Source: Vannielia litorea | GTDB taxonomy: Bacteria > Pseudomonadota > Alphaproteobacteria > Rhodobacterales > Rhodobacteraceae | NCBI RefSeq assembly: GCF_019801175.1 | Contig: NZ_JAHVJR010000001.1 | Coordinates: forward strand, 434,001-498,000 | Direction: 5' to 3' | DNA length: 64,000 nt | Shown here: piece after piece, positions 36,101 through 44,214 of the stretch | Numbering within the stretch: position 1 is the first letter of the stretch | How the letters are laid out: each line of letters begins with the position of its first letter | Notes under the pieces: model-generated | Seen by the model: the letters and a program-made list of their open reading frames with translations, nothing else | Told to the model about the DNA's origin: nothing | Databases searched by the model: none | Program-made: the position numbers and the translations under genes

Positions 36101-37629
36101 GCGCACCCCGCCTCGTCCTCGTTCTGGGAGACCAGCTGACCCCCTCCGTCGCCGCCCTCGCGGCGGCGGAGAAGGGCAGGGACGTGGTGGTCATGGCCGA
36201 GGTGGCGGTGGAAACCGACTACGTCCGCCACCACCCCAAGAAGATCGCCCTGATCTTCGCCGCCATGCGCAAATTCGCCGCCCGTCTCGCGGAGGATGGC
36301 TGGCAAGTCGCCTACACCCGTCTCGATGATGATCAGAACGCCGGCTCCATCCCCGGCGAACTCCTCCGCCGCGCCGAGGAGCATGGCGCGAAACAGGTCA
36401 TCGCCACCCGCCCCGGCGAATGGCGCCTGATCGAGGCGCTGGAGGATTGCCCGCTCAAGATCGACCTGCTGGAAGACACCCGCTTCATCGCCAGCCACGA
36501 CGACTTCGAGCAATGGGCCAAGGGCCGCAAGGCTCTGCGGATGGAGTATTTCTATCGCGAGATGCGCCGCAAGACCGGCCTGCTGATGGAGGGGGGCGAG
36601 CCCGCTGGCGACAAGTGGAACTACGACCACGACAATCGCAAACCCGCCGAAGATGACCTCTTCCTGCCCAAGCCCCTCTGGTTCGAACCGGATGAGGCCA
36701 CCGAGGAAGTGCTAAGCCTCGTCGAGTCCCGCTTCGGCAAGAACTTCGGCAAACTCCGCCCCTTCGGCTTTGCCACAACCGCCGAAGAAGCCGAAAAGGT
36801 GCTCAGCCACTTCATCGACGACGCGCTGGAGAACTTCGGCACCTATCAGGACGCGATGCTGCAAAACCAGCGCTTCCTCTATCACTCCCTGATCTCCGCC
36901 TACCTCAACATTGGCCTGCTCAATCCGCTCGACGTATGCCAACGCGTCGAGGCCGCTTGGAAAGAGGGCAAGGCCCCGATCAACGCCGCCGAGGGCTTCA
37001 TCCGCCAGATTCTCGGCTGGCGCGAATACGTCCGCGGCATCTACTTCCACGAAGGGCCGGAGTATCCGCGCCGCAACGCCCTGAACCACCAGCGCAGCCT
37101 GCCGCCGCTCTACTGGGGCGCCGAAACCAAGATGAACTGCCTGTCGCAGGCGGTAAAACAGACCGAGGAAGAGGCCTACGCCCACCACATCCAGCGGCTG
37201 ATGATCACCGGCAACTTCGCCCTGATCGCGCAGATCAATCCGGCGGAGGTCCACGAATGGTATCTTGAGGTCTACATCGACGCCTTCGAATGGGTCGAAG
37301 CCCCCAACACCGTGGGCATGAGCCAATTCGCCGATGGCGGCGTCATCGCGTCAAAGCCTTATGTCTCCTCTGGCAACTACATCAACAAGATGTCCGACTA
37401 CTGCGGCGCCTGCGCCTATTCGGTGAGCAAGAAAACAGGGGAAGGGACCTGCCCCTTCAACCTGCTTTACTGGCATTTCCTGCTGCGACATCGCGACAGA
37501 TTTGAACAAGGCCCCCGCACCGCCCAGATGTACAGAACATGGGACAGGATGGATGAGGCCCGGCGCAAGACCGTGCTGCGCGAAGCCGAAACCTTCCTCG
37601 ACAGAATGAGCAAAGGCGAAACCGTATGA
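36097..37629 (+). CDS. Iron-sulfur bacterial photolyase/cryptochrome (FeS-BCP, PhrB/CryB type)
   Basis: A 510-residue flavoprotein. The N-terminal Rossmann-like domain (LVLVLGDQLTPSVAAL) and long helical FAD domain match the FeS-BCP class. Four Cys, at residues 348 (MNCLSQ), 436, 439 (YCGACAY) and 452 (GTCPFN), have the spacing of the 4Fe-4S ligands of Agrobacterium PhrB. Such enzymes repair (6-4) photoproducts or act as blue-light regulators (CryB). The start is GTG, overlapping the gloA TGA; the stop overlaps the next ATG. Confidence 0.93.
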   Translation: MSAPRLVLVLGDQLTPSVAALAAAEKGRDVVVMAEVAVETDYVRHHPKKIALIFAAMRKFAARLAEDGWQVAYTRLDDDQNAGSIPGELLRRAEEHGAKQVIATRPGEWRLIEALEDCPLKIDLLEDTRFIASHDDFEQWAKGRKALRMEYFYREMRRKTGLLMEGGEPAGDKWNYDHDNRKPAEDDLFLPKPLWFEPDEATEEVLSLVESRFGKNFGKLRPFGFATTAEEAEKVLSHFIDDALENFGTYQDAMLQNQRFLYHSLISAYLNIGLLNPLDVCQRVEAAWKEGKAPINAAEGFIRQILGWREYVRGIYFHEGPEYPRRNALNHQRSLPPLYWGAETKMNCLSQAVKQTEEEAYAHHIQRLMITGNFALIAQINPAEVHEWYLEVYIDAFEWVEAPNTVGMSQFADGGVIASKPYVSSGNYINKMSDYCGACAYSVSKKTGEGTCPFNLLYWHFLLRHRDRFEQGPRTAQMYRTWDRMDEARRKTVLREAETFLDRMSKGETV

Positions 37630-38999
37630 CCGACCTGAACCAGATCCTCGAGACCCAGCGCACCGCCTTCCTCGCCGCCCCGCCGCCCGATCTGGCCACC
37701 CGCCGCGCCGACCTCTCCCGCCTCGCCAAGGCGGTGAAGGCCAAGGCCGATGTGCTGGCCAAGGCGGCGAACGATGATTTCTGTCGCCGCGCGCCGAGCG
37801 AAACGAAGCTGCTCGACCTCGTGCCCACGATCAACGCTATCGAATATCTCGACAGCAACCTGCGCCGCTTCATGGCCCCCGAGCGCCGCAGCACCCATTT
37901 CGCCCTCTGGCCCGGCAAGTCCCGCGTCCACTACCAACCCAAGGGCGTGGTGGGCATCATCTCGCCCTGGAACTACCCCTACCTGCTGGCGCTCGCCCCG
38001 CTGGCCACGGCGCTGGCCGCAGGCAACCGCGTGATGCTGAAGCCCTCCGAGTTCACCCCCGCCTGCTCCGCCGCCATGCGCGAGCTGCTCGAAGAGCTCT
38101 TCCGCCCCGATCAGGTGGCCGTGGTCGAAGGCGGCCCCGAGCTGGGCGCGGAGTTTTCTTCGCTACCCTTCGATCATCTCTTCTTCACCGGCGGCACGGA
38201 AGTGGGCCGCAAGGTGATGCAGGCCGCCGCCGCCAACCTCACGCCCGTCACTCTTGAGCTGGGCGGCAAAAGCCCGGCCATCCTCGCCCCCGGGGCCGAC
38301 ATGGTCGAGGCCACCGCCTCCATCGCCTTTGGCAAGCTGGTCAACGGCGGCCAAACCTGCATCGCCCCCGATTACGCGCTTGTTCCGAAGGACAAGCTCG
38401 ACGCCTTCTGCGAGGCCATGCAGGCCGAGGCCAAAAAGCTCTACCCCTCCGGCACCGCCGACGAAAACTTCACGCTCCCCATCCACGACCGCCACGCCGC
38501 CCGCCTCGCCAAACTGGCCGACGACGCCGTCGCCCAAGGCGCCCGCCGCCTCCCACTGTTGGAGGGCGATAACGCTCCTGCGATGCTGCTCGACGTGACG
38601 GGTGAAATGCCCGTGATGCAGGAAGAAATCTTCGGCCCCCACCTGCCCGTCATCCCATACGACACGATCGATGACGCCATCAGCTACATCAACGCTCGCC
38701 CGCGCCCCCTCGCGCTTTACCACTTCGGCCCCGATGACGAGGCCCGCGACGCCGTACTCACTCGCACCACCTCCGGCGGCGTTACGGTGAATGACACGCT
38801 CCTGCATGTTGCCGTCGATGACCTCCCCTTCGGCGGCATCGGCCCCTCCGGCCTCGGCAGCTACCACGGGCCAGAAGGCTTCAAGTCGATGAGCCACGCC
38901 AAGTCAGTCTTCACCCAGCGCAAACCCAACGGCAGCCACCTCATCCGCCCGCCCTACGGCAAGTGGACGAAACGCATCCTGAAGCACTTCCTCGGCTGA
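37626..38999 (+). CDS. Coniferyl-aldehyde-type aldehyde dehydrogenase
   Basis: A 457-residue NAD(P)-dependent aldehyde dehydrogenase: GIISPWNYPYLLALAPL (cofactor fold), FTGGTEVGRKVM, catalytic Glu in ELGGKSP and nucleophilic Cys in NGGQTCIAPDY, with the C-terminal extension (NGSHLIRPPYGKWTKRILK) seen in CalB-like enzymes. CalB oxidises coniferyl aldehyde to ferulate, which would feed the protocatechuate cluster next door, but substrate range cannot be read. ATG overlaps the photolyase TGA. Confidence 0.85.
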   Translation: MTDLNQILETQRTAFLAAPPPDLATRRADLSRLAKAVKAKADVLAKAANDDFCRRAPSETKLLDLVPTINAIEYLDSNLRRFMAPERRSTHFALWPGKSRVHYQPKGVVGIISPWNYPYLLALAPLATALAAGNRVMLKPSEFTPACSAAMRELLEELFRPDQVAVVEGGPELGAEFSSLPFDHLFFTGGTEVGRKVMQAAAANLTPVTLELGGKSPAILAPGADMVEATASIAFGKLVNGGQTCIAPDYALVPKDKLDAFCEAMQAEAKKLYPSGTADENFTLPIHDRHAARLAKLADDAVAQGARRLPLLEGDNAPAMLLDVTGEMPVMQEEIFGPHLPVIPYDTIDDAISYINARPRPLALYHFGPDDEARDAVLTRTTSGGVTVNDTLLHVAVDDLPFGGIGPSGLGSYHGPEGFKSMSHAKSVFTQRKPNGSHLIRPPYGKWTKRILKHFLG

Positions 39000-39028
39000 A
39001 CGCCCGTTCAATTCAGCCACTGCGCCAA

Positions 39029-39153
39029 AAGAGAATTAAAGCCTCCGGCGGGAGTAATTGCCGCAAGAAAATGGACAATTCGATTAAAATTGCGCGCGTC
39101 CCCGCTCCATTTTCTTGCTCCAAATAACTCCCGCCGGAGGCCCAAAATCTCTT
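39029..39153. repeat. Long inverted repeat between convergent genes
   Basis: The left arm has GCCTCCGGCGGGAGT (from 39041) then CAAGAAAATGG (to 39074); the right arm (39107-39141) has the same blocks in reverse complement. AAGAGA/TCTCTT extend the stem outward and the 32-base loop contains a second small hairpin. It fills the gap between the aldehyde dehydrogenase and ligB and would terminate both. The GCCTCCGGCGGGAGT core looks like a repeat I recall from many Rhodobacterales genomes. Confidence 0.8.
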
Positions 39154-40001
39154 CAGGCAGCACATTCCAGCAAGAGCGTGCCGGCCGCCGTGTTTGAGAT
39201 CGGGATGTGATAATTCCGGGTGATCTCCGTCACCTCATCCCCCAGCGCCCCGCGCATCATCATCCACATCAGAAACTCGGTGCCCTGCGCGCCTGCCTTT
39301 TCAACCAGCTCCATCCGCGAGATCTTCGTCAGCTCTTCGGGGTTGGAAACGATGTTCTCGAGGCAATACTGGTCGAACTCCTTGTTGATGAACCCGGCCC
39401 GTGCGCCATCCAATTGATGGCTCAAACCACCCGTACCGAGGATCACCACCTTCGCCTCCTCGGGGAACGACCCCAGCGCCTTGCCCAAAGCCTTGCCGAA
39501 ATCCAGTGCCCGCTTCAGCGTCGGGATCGGGTGCTGCACCGTATTTGCGCTGATCGGCACCGCCCGCGGCATGTCCGGATTGTTCGGCGCCCCCGGCCAG
39601 AACAACTGCATCGGCACCACGAAGCCATGGTCCACCGCCAGCTCCTGGCAGGAGGTGATATCGAACTCATCCTCCACCATGCTCTCGATGATATGCCAAC
39701 TCAGTTCCGGCGCGCCCGGAAACGCCGGCAGTTCGGGCAGGCCCCAGCCCTCATCCTCATTTCGGTATTCATGCGCCGCGCCAATCGCGAAGGTCGGCAT
39801 CCGGTCGAGAAAAAACCCTAGCCCGTGGTCGTTGTAGATGTTCACCACGTAGTCCGGCTTTTGCTCTTTGATCCACGCATGAACCTTCGGGTAGCCGTCG
39901 AAGAAGGGCTTCCAGTAGGGGTCATCCTGCAACCCCTTGTCGATCGCGTTGCCCACGGCGGGGATGTGCGAGGTGGTGATGCCACCGAGTATCTGTGCCA
40001 T
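39153..40001 (-). CDS. ligB: Protocatechuate 4,5-dioxygenase beta subunit (first copy)
   Basis: A 282-residue class III extradiol dioxygenase catalytic subunit. MAQILGGITTSHIPAVG and YVVNIYNDHGLGFF carry the iron-binding His residues, and GTGGLSHQLDGARAG the catalytic/substrate His region. It opens protocatechuate (or a relative such as gallate) between C4 and C5. It follows its small subunit gene by 10 bp. A second, diverged LigB lies at 46865-47716. The aromatic substrate preferred by each pair cannot be read from sequence. Confidence 0.92.
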   Translation of the reverse strand: MAQILGGITTSHIPAVGNAIDKGLQDDPYWKPFFDGYPKVHAWIKEQKPDYVVNIYNDHGLGFFLDRMPTFAIGAAHEYRNEDEGWGLPELPAFPGAPELSWHIIESMVEDEFDITSCQELAVDHGFVVPMQLFWPGAPNNPDMPRAVPISANTVQHPIPTLKRALDFGKALGKALGSFPEEAKVVILGTGGLSHQLDGARAGFINKEFDQYCLENIVSNPEELTKISRMELVEKAGAQGTEFLMWMMMRGALGDEVTEITRNYHIPISNTAAGTLLLECAA

Positions 40002-40011
40002 ATCCCCGCCC

Positions 40012-40368
40012 TCACGCCTGACTGGCCAGAAAGGCCTGGAACTCTTCGCGCGTCCGGCCCGTCTGCATTCCGCCCACGTCCTGAACGCTCAGCTTGAAGA
40101 TGCCCGCCAGCTTGGCGAGGTAATAGATGTTCCCGCCCTCTGCGATCATGCCTAGGATGTCATTGTCGCGGATCGCCTGACGCTGCTCTTCCCGCAGCCC
40201 GTAGGCCTCCATCCAGCCTTCCGGATCGGCCCTGAACCCCTCCCGGTTTTCGGCGCGGTTGAAGTCGTAGCACATCTTGTTCAGCGCATAGCCCTTCATG
40301 GCCATCCGCCCGTCGAACACCGTCGTGCCGGGTATGTCGATATGATAATCGTGGCTGTGTTGCGCCAT
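40012..40368 (-). CDS. ligA: Protocatechuate 4,5-dioxygenase alpha subunit (first copy)
   Basis: A 118-residue LigA-type subunit: YHIDIPGTTVFDGRMAMKGYALNKMCYDF and AEGGNIYYLAKLAGIF. LigA caps the active site of LigB. The ATG at 40368 has GGAGG upstream; longer starts are unsupported. Compared with the copy at 46470-46865 it lacks the C-terminal extension (GGRS motif). An FnrL-like box lies 53 bp upstream of the start. Confidence 0.92.
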   Translation of the reverse strand: MAQHSHDYHIDIPGTTVFDGRMAMKGYALNKMCYDFNRAENREGFRADPEGWMEAYGLREEQRQAIRDNDILGMIAEGGNIYYLAKLAGIFKLSVQDVGGMQTGRTREEFQAFLASQA

Positions 40369-40420
40369 GCTGTCCTCCATTGCTTTATGGCGGTATCGCA
40401 TGGCGGCGGCGGGCCGGAAT

Positions 40421-40434
40421 TTGACCTGAATCAA
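40421..40434 (-). promoter_or_regulatory. FnrL/FixK-type box upstream of ligAB
   Basis: TTGACCTGAATCAA fits TTGAY-N4-RTCAA exactly, the half-sites of FNR-family operators in Rhodobacter relatives. It is 53 bp before the first ligA start, close enough to overlap or adjoin the promoter. Confidence 0.5.
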
Positions 40435-40499
40435 GCCGGTCCCCCGGTTTGCGCGCTTCGAATAACGGTGGCAAAAAACGAATGGCGGCGTGGCTGCGA

Positions 40500-40534
40500 C
40501 GCAAACGCAAACGGGCGCCGCACCGCGACGCCCG
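40500..40534 (-). terminator. Possible terminator after ligI
   Basis: CGGGCG (40512-40517) pairs with CGCCCG (40529-40534); on the minus strand it is followed by TTTGCGTTTGCG. It lies 20 bp past the ligI stop, within the 186-bp gap before ligA. The T-run is interrupted, so strength is doubtful. Confidence 0.45.
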
Positions 40535-40554
40535 CTCAGCCAAAAATCACCCGG

Positions 40555-41445
40555 TCACCGCTCCCAGTAGAGCCGCATCGGGTTGTCCACCAACAGCTTT
40601 TGCTGCTGCTCCGGCGTGGGCGCGATCTTGGGGATGTAATCCACCAGCGCCCCGTCATCCGGCATGTGGCTCTTCATGTTCGGGTGCGGCCAGTCGGTGC
40701 CCCAGAGCACCCGGTCGGGGAACCGCTCGACGATGGCCCGGCAATAGGCGATCACGTCGTCATAGGGCGGTCCCTGCAGGCTCAGCCGCTCCGGGCAGGT
40801 GACCTTGCTCCAGATGTTCTCATTCCGCGCCATCAGATCGATGAAGCGCTGAAAATCCGCGTGATCCACGCCCTTGCTCACATCCGGGCGGCCCATGTGG
40901 TCGACCACCAGCACGGTGGGCAGGCTCTCCAGAAACGGCACCAACTCTTCCAGATCGGCCGCCTCGAAATAGACCACGATATGCCAGCCCAGCTTGGCGA
41001 TCCGCTCGGCAATGCCGATGAAGACCTCCTTGGGCGTCGCATCCACCAGCCGTTTCACGAAGTTGAACCGCACGCCGCGCACGCCCGCCGCATCCATCTC
41101 GGCCAGCTCTTCATCCGTCACATCGGGGCCGACACTCGCAATCCCGCGGGCCAGATCGCCAGCGGCGCGGCAGGCATCCACCATCGCCCGGTTGTCCTTG
41201 CCGTGGCAAGTCGCCTGCACGATCACGTTGCGCGAAAACCCCAGATAATCCCGCAATTCGAACAGCTTGTCCTTGCCCGCGTTGCAGGGCGTGTACTTCC
41301 GTTCCGGCGCAAAGGGAAACTCCGGCGAAGGCCCGAACACGTGGCAATGCGCATCCACCGCCCCCTCGGGCAGCTTGAAATCCGGCTTCTTCGGGCTGGG
41401 GTGAAACTCCAGCCAATCCGCATCCATCACCTGCACGTCGCTCAT
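40555..41445 (-). CDS. ligI: 2-pyrone-4,6-dicarboxylate hydrolase
   Basis: A 296-residue amidohydrolase-fold lactonase that opens 2-pyrone-4,6-dicarboxylate to oxalomesaconate. VDAHCHVFGPSPEFPFAPERKYTP and VLWGTDWPHPN are diagnostic for LigI-type enzymes and hold the active-site His and Asp. The ATG overlaps the stop of the tautomerase gene (ATGA), showing translational coupling. A possible terminator follows. Confidence 0.95.
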   Translation of the reverse strand: MSDVQVMDADWLEFHPSPKKPDFKLPEGAVDAHCHVFGPSPEFPFAPERKYTPCNAGKDKLFELRDYLGFSRNVIVQATCHGKDNRAMVDACRAAGDLARGIASVGPDVTDEELAEMDAAGVRGVRFNFVKRLVDATPKEVFIGIAERIAKLGWHIVVYFEAADLEELVPFLESLPTVLVVDHMGRPDVSKGVDHADFQRFIDLMARNENIWSKVTCPERLSLQGPPYDDVIAYCRAIVERFPDRVLWGTDWPHPNMKSHMPDDGALVDYIPKIAPTPEQQQKLLVDNPMRLYWER

Positions 41446-42482
41446 GCAAAAACCTCCCCGTCCATCAGTTTGCGCGCCGTCCGTAGGATCGCCGCCTCTG
41501 TCACTTCGCCACCGTCCACGGTGGCCACCACCGTCATCTCGCCCGTGGGGTGCTCTACCGACAAGGCCCGCTCCCGGCCTTCGCCGCGCTGGGCGAGGTC
41601 ATAGGCAGGCGAGCCTTCCGTCAGGCAGGCCGTCGCCACGCTCACCGCGCCCAGAACGCCAATTGTCTTGTGGCAGCGGTGCGGAATGAACGTCCGTGTC
41701 GAGATCGCCCCCGCCTTCGGCGCGCTCACCATCGTCATCTTCGGCACCGACTTCTCGGTGACATCCCCAAGGTTCATCATTGGCCCCGCCTTCAGCCGGA
41801 TCGCCTCCAGCTTCTCACGCAGCGCCTCATTGCCTTCAAGCTCCTCCGGCGTCTCCTCGCCCGAAATCCCCATATCGGCGGCCCGCATCACCACGCAGGG
41901 CATGCCATTGTCGATCAGGGTGCACGCCACACCCTCGATCTCGTCACAGGCATTCCCGGTGGGCAGCAGCGCCCCGCAGCTCGACCCGGCGGTATCCTTG
42001 AAGGCAATCGGCACCGCCGCCGCCGTCCCCGGCACACCATCAATCTTCGCCTCACCGGCATAGCTCACCTTGCCCTCCGGCGTGCTCACCCGCGCCACGG
42101 CGATCTGGCCGGTGTTCTCCATGTAGATCGTCACAGGCGTCTCACCGTCCTGCGCCTGCACCAACCCGCGTTCGATGGCGAAGGGGCCGACCCCGGCAAG
42201 GATGTTCCCGCAGTTCTGGGCATCGGTCACGATGGGCTGGTCGGTGAAGACCTGCAGGAAGAGATAATCCACATCCACGCCGTCGCGCTCCGAGGCCTTC
42301 ACCACCGCCACCTTCGAGGTCAGCGGGTCCGCCCCGCCCATCCCGTCGATCTGGCGAATGTCCGGCGAGCCCATGACCCGGAGCAAGAAGGCGTCCCGCG
42401 CCTCCGGCAGGTCAGCGGCCAGAAAGTAGCCCCCCTTGGAGGTGCCGCCGCGCATCCACATGCATCTCGTGCCGTCGCTCAT
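41442..42482 (-). CDS. ligU: 4-oxalomesaconate tautomerase (LigU/GalD, PrpF family)
   Basis: A 346-residue PrpF-family isomerase (diaminopimelate-epimerase fold). RCMWMRGGTSKGGYF is the family opening and DAQNCGNILAGVGPFAIE the region around a catalytic residue; HRCHKTIGVLGAVSVAT closes the fold. It shifts the double bond of oxalomesaconate before hydration. The start at 42482 (MSDGTRCMW) is preferred; an ATG at 42506 is open and neither has a clear ribosome site. The 11-bp repeats lie 69 bp upstream of the chosen start. Confidence 0.9.
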   Translation of the reverse strand: MSDGTRCMWMRGGTSKGGYFLAADLPEARDAFLLRVMGSPDIRQIDGMGGADPLTSKVAVVKASERDGVDVDYLFLQVFTDQPIVTDAQNCGNILAGVGPFAIERGLVQAQDGETPVTIYMENTGQIAVARVSTPEGKVSYAGEAKIDGVPGTAAAVPIAFKDTAGSSCGALLPTGNACDEIEGVACTLIDNGMPCVVMRAADMGISGEETPEELEGNEALREKLEAIRLKAGPMMNLGDVTEKSVPKMTMVSAPKAGAISTRTFIPHRCHKTIGVLGAVSVATACLTEGSPAYDLAQRGEGRERALSVEHPTGEMTVVATVDGGEVTEAAILRTARKLMDGEVFA

Positions 42483-42550
42483 TTGCCCGTCTTTCTGCAC
42501 CGGCATAACGTGCGGTGCGGGTGAGAAATCTTAATATGCTGCACCTGCGA

Positions 42551-42594
42551 TATGCATGGAATGTGCATCAGATGTGCATCAGTTGTGCTGGGGT
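42551..42594 (+). repeat. Second block of 11-bp tandem repeats
   Basis: Units TATGCATGGAA, TGTGCATCAGA, TGTGCATCAGT and a degenerate TGTGCTGGGGT follow with an exact 11-bp period. Its first three units match units 2-4 of the block at 8776-8819 almost base for base. It lies between the RraA-type aldolase and the ligU tautomerase gene, so inside the minus-strand catabolic operon. Confidence 0.8.
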
Positions 42595-42630
42595 GCTCAG
42601 ATACCTTTCGGCGCTGCAGCGAGATTCCCC

Positions 42631-43323
42631 TCAAACATATTTCAATCCGGCTTTCTCCAGACGCTCGCGCATCGAATAGATGTCGAGCCCCAGTTCTCCG
42701 GCCTCGAACCGCGCCCGTTTGGAGGCCTCGTTGGCCTCCCGTGCGCGCGCCTTTTCCAGCACCTCTGCGGCCTCTTCCCGGCGGACGACGACGACCCCGT
42801 CATCATCGGCGACCAGCACGTCTCCGGGGTTCACCATCTCTTCGGCGCAAACCACCGGCACGTTCACCGAGCCGAGGGTTTCCTTGATCGTTCCCTGCGC
42901 GAACACCGCCTTAGACCAGACCGGAAAATCCATTTCCGTCAGGTCTTTAACGTCTCTAACGCCTGCGTCGATCACCAGCCCGCGGCAGCCCCGCGTCTGC
43001 GCCGAGGTGGCCAGCAGGTCGCCGAAATAGCCCGCGTTGGAGGGGGTGATCGTGCCGAGGCACAGGATATCGCCCGCCTGAATCTGCTCGATCGCGACGT
43101 GGATCATCCAGTTGTCGCAGGGCGGAGCGAGGATGGTCACGGCAGAGCCCGCCACCCGTGCGCCGGTGTAGATCGGGCGCATGTAGGCGGCCAGCAGGCC
43201 CTTGCGGCCCTGCGCCTCATGCACTGTGGCCACGCCACATTCTGCAAGCCCGTCAATGACTTGAGGGTCAGCCCGCTCGATATTTTGGACGACAACGCCC
43301 GTGGTGCCCGGCTGATAGCTCAT
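42631..43323 (-). CDS. ligK: 4-carboxy-4-hydroxy-2-oxoadipate aldolase/oxaloacetate decarboxylase (RraA family)
   Basis: A 230-residue RraA-like class II aldolase. VVQNIERADPQVIDGLAECGVATVHEAQGRKGLL and GLVIDAGVRDVKDL with the metal-binding Asp are typical of LigK/HMG aldolases. It cleaves 4-carboxy-4-hydroxy-2-oxoadipate to pyruvate and oxaloacetate, the last step of the pathway. The start overlaps the end of the galB-like gene. Confidence 0.93.
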   Translation of the reverse strand: MSYQPGTTGVVVQNIERADPQVIDGLAECGVATVHEAQGRKGLLAAYMRPIYTGARVAGSAVTILAPPCDNWMIHVAIEQIQAGDILCLGTITPSNAGYFGDLLATSAQTRGCRGLVIDAGVRDVKDLTEMDFPVWSKAVFAQGTIKETLGSVNVPVVCAEEMVNPGDVLVADDDGVVVVRREEAAEVLEKARAREANEASKRARFEAGELGLDIYSMRERLEKAGLKYV

Positions 43324-44057
43324 TCCAGTTCATCCACCGTGCGCGGGAAGATCGACTGGAAGCCCTCGGCATAGCGGCAATCCCGCCCGCCCGACTGGCC
43401 CCCGGAATTCCGGCGGAAGTGGTTGCCCCGGTTCTCGGCCACGTTCTCGTAGAAGTGCCACAGGTGCTCCTGCCCCTGCATGCACTGGATCGCGGCCCAT
43501 TTCTTGTCCCACACCGGGGTGATGTCGAGGAACACGTTGGGCCGCCATTCCATCTGCTCGGTCTGATGCGGCTCGAACAGGTAAAGCTGCGGCGCGCCCA
43601 GCACCTTCTGGCCGGGGTTATGGCCCCAGGCCTGCGCCACCATCCGCGCCTCCAGCGCAAAATCGGTCGTGCGCATGTGGTCGGTGTTGTAGGGGTCCCA
43701 TTTCGAGTGCGAAAACATGAACTTGGGCTGCACTTCGCGGATGATGTCCACCATCTGCTCCAGCGTCTCGCGGCCCAGATCGAGCGGATAGTCGCCCCGG
43801 TCGAGGAAGCGAATGTCGTTCACGCCAAGCGCGGCGGCGGCATTCTCGGCCTCTTCCTGACGGGCGACCTTTACCTTTTCGAGGGTCATGCCCTCCTGCT
43901 TCCAGAGCTTCGCGCTCTCGCCGCGTTCACCATAGCTCAAGCAAACCACGGTAACCTCGTAGCCCTTGGACTGGTGCAGGGCGATGGCCCCGCCTGCGCG
44001 CCAGACGAAATCGGCGGAATGGGCGCTGATGACCAGCGCTGTCTTCTTGTCACTCAT
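43320..44057 (-). CDS. galB: 4-oxalomesaconate hydratase (GalB-type, PIG-L fold)
   Basis: A 245-residue LmbE/PIG-L-fold protein. MSDKKTALVISAHSADFVWRAGGAIALH replaces the usual AHPDD deacetylase motif with AHSAD, as in GalB of Pseudomonas, a zinc hydratase acting on 4-oxalomesaconate rather than a deacetylase. MFSHSKWDPYNTDHMRTTDFA carries further zinc ligands. It is first in the minus-strand operon, divergent from the LysR gene, with its stop overlapping the aldolase start. Confidence 0.9.
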   Translation of the reverse strand: MSDKKTALVISAHSADFVWRAGGAIALHQSKGYEVTVVCLSYGERGESAKLWKQEGMTLEKVKVARQEEAENAAAALGVNDIRFLDRGDYPLDLGRETLEQMVDIIREVQPKFMFSHSKWDPYNTDHMRTTDFALEARMVAQAWGHNPGQKVLGAPQLYLFEPHQTEQMEWRPNVFLDITPVWDKKWAAIQCMQGQEHLWHFYENVAENRGNHFRRNSGGQSGGRDCRYAEGFQSIFPRTVDELE

Positions 44058-44160
44058 GGGTCGCTATCCTCCTGCTGCACGGCCTCCGACGGCCCTGCCT
44101 TGCGGAGGGTTCTAAGGGGCAGGGAGCATGTGCGGAAATTCCAACCTTGGCGGCACCAAT

Positions 44161-44188
44161 CGATTTTTGCTATAGCTTATGAAAATCG
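44161..44188. promoter_or_regulatory. LysR-type operator candidate
   Basis: CGATTTT-N14-AAAATCG is a perfect seven-base inverted repeat whose centre contains GCTATAGC. It lies 26 bp before the LysR start at 44215 in the divergent galB/lysR promoter region. Size and dyad fit the recognition site of a LysR-type regulator controlling itself and the opposite operon. Confidence 0.6.
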
Positions 44189-44214
44189 GATATCCTTGCT
44201 CCCGGCGCCGCCTC

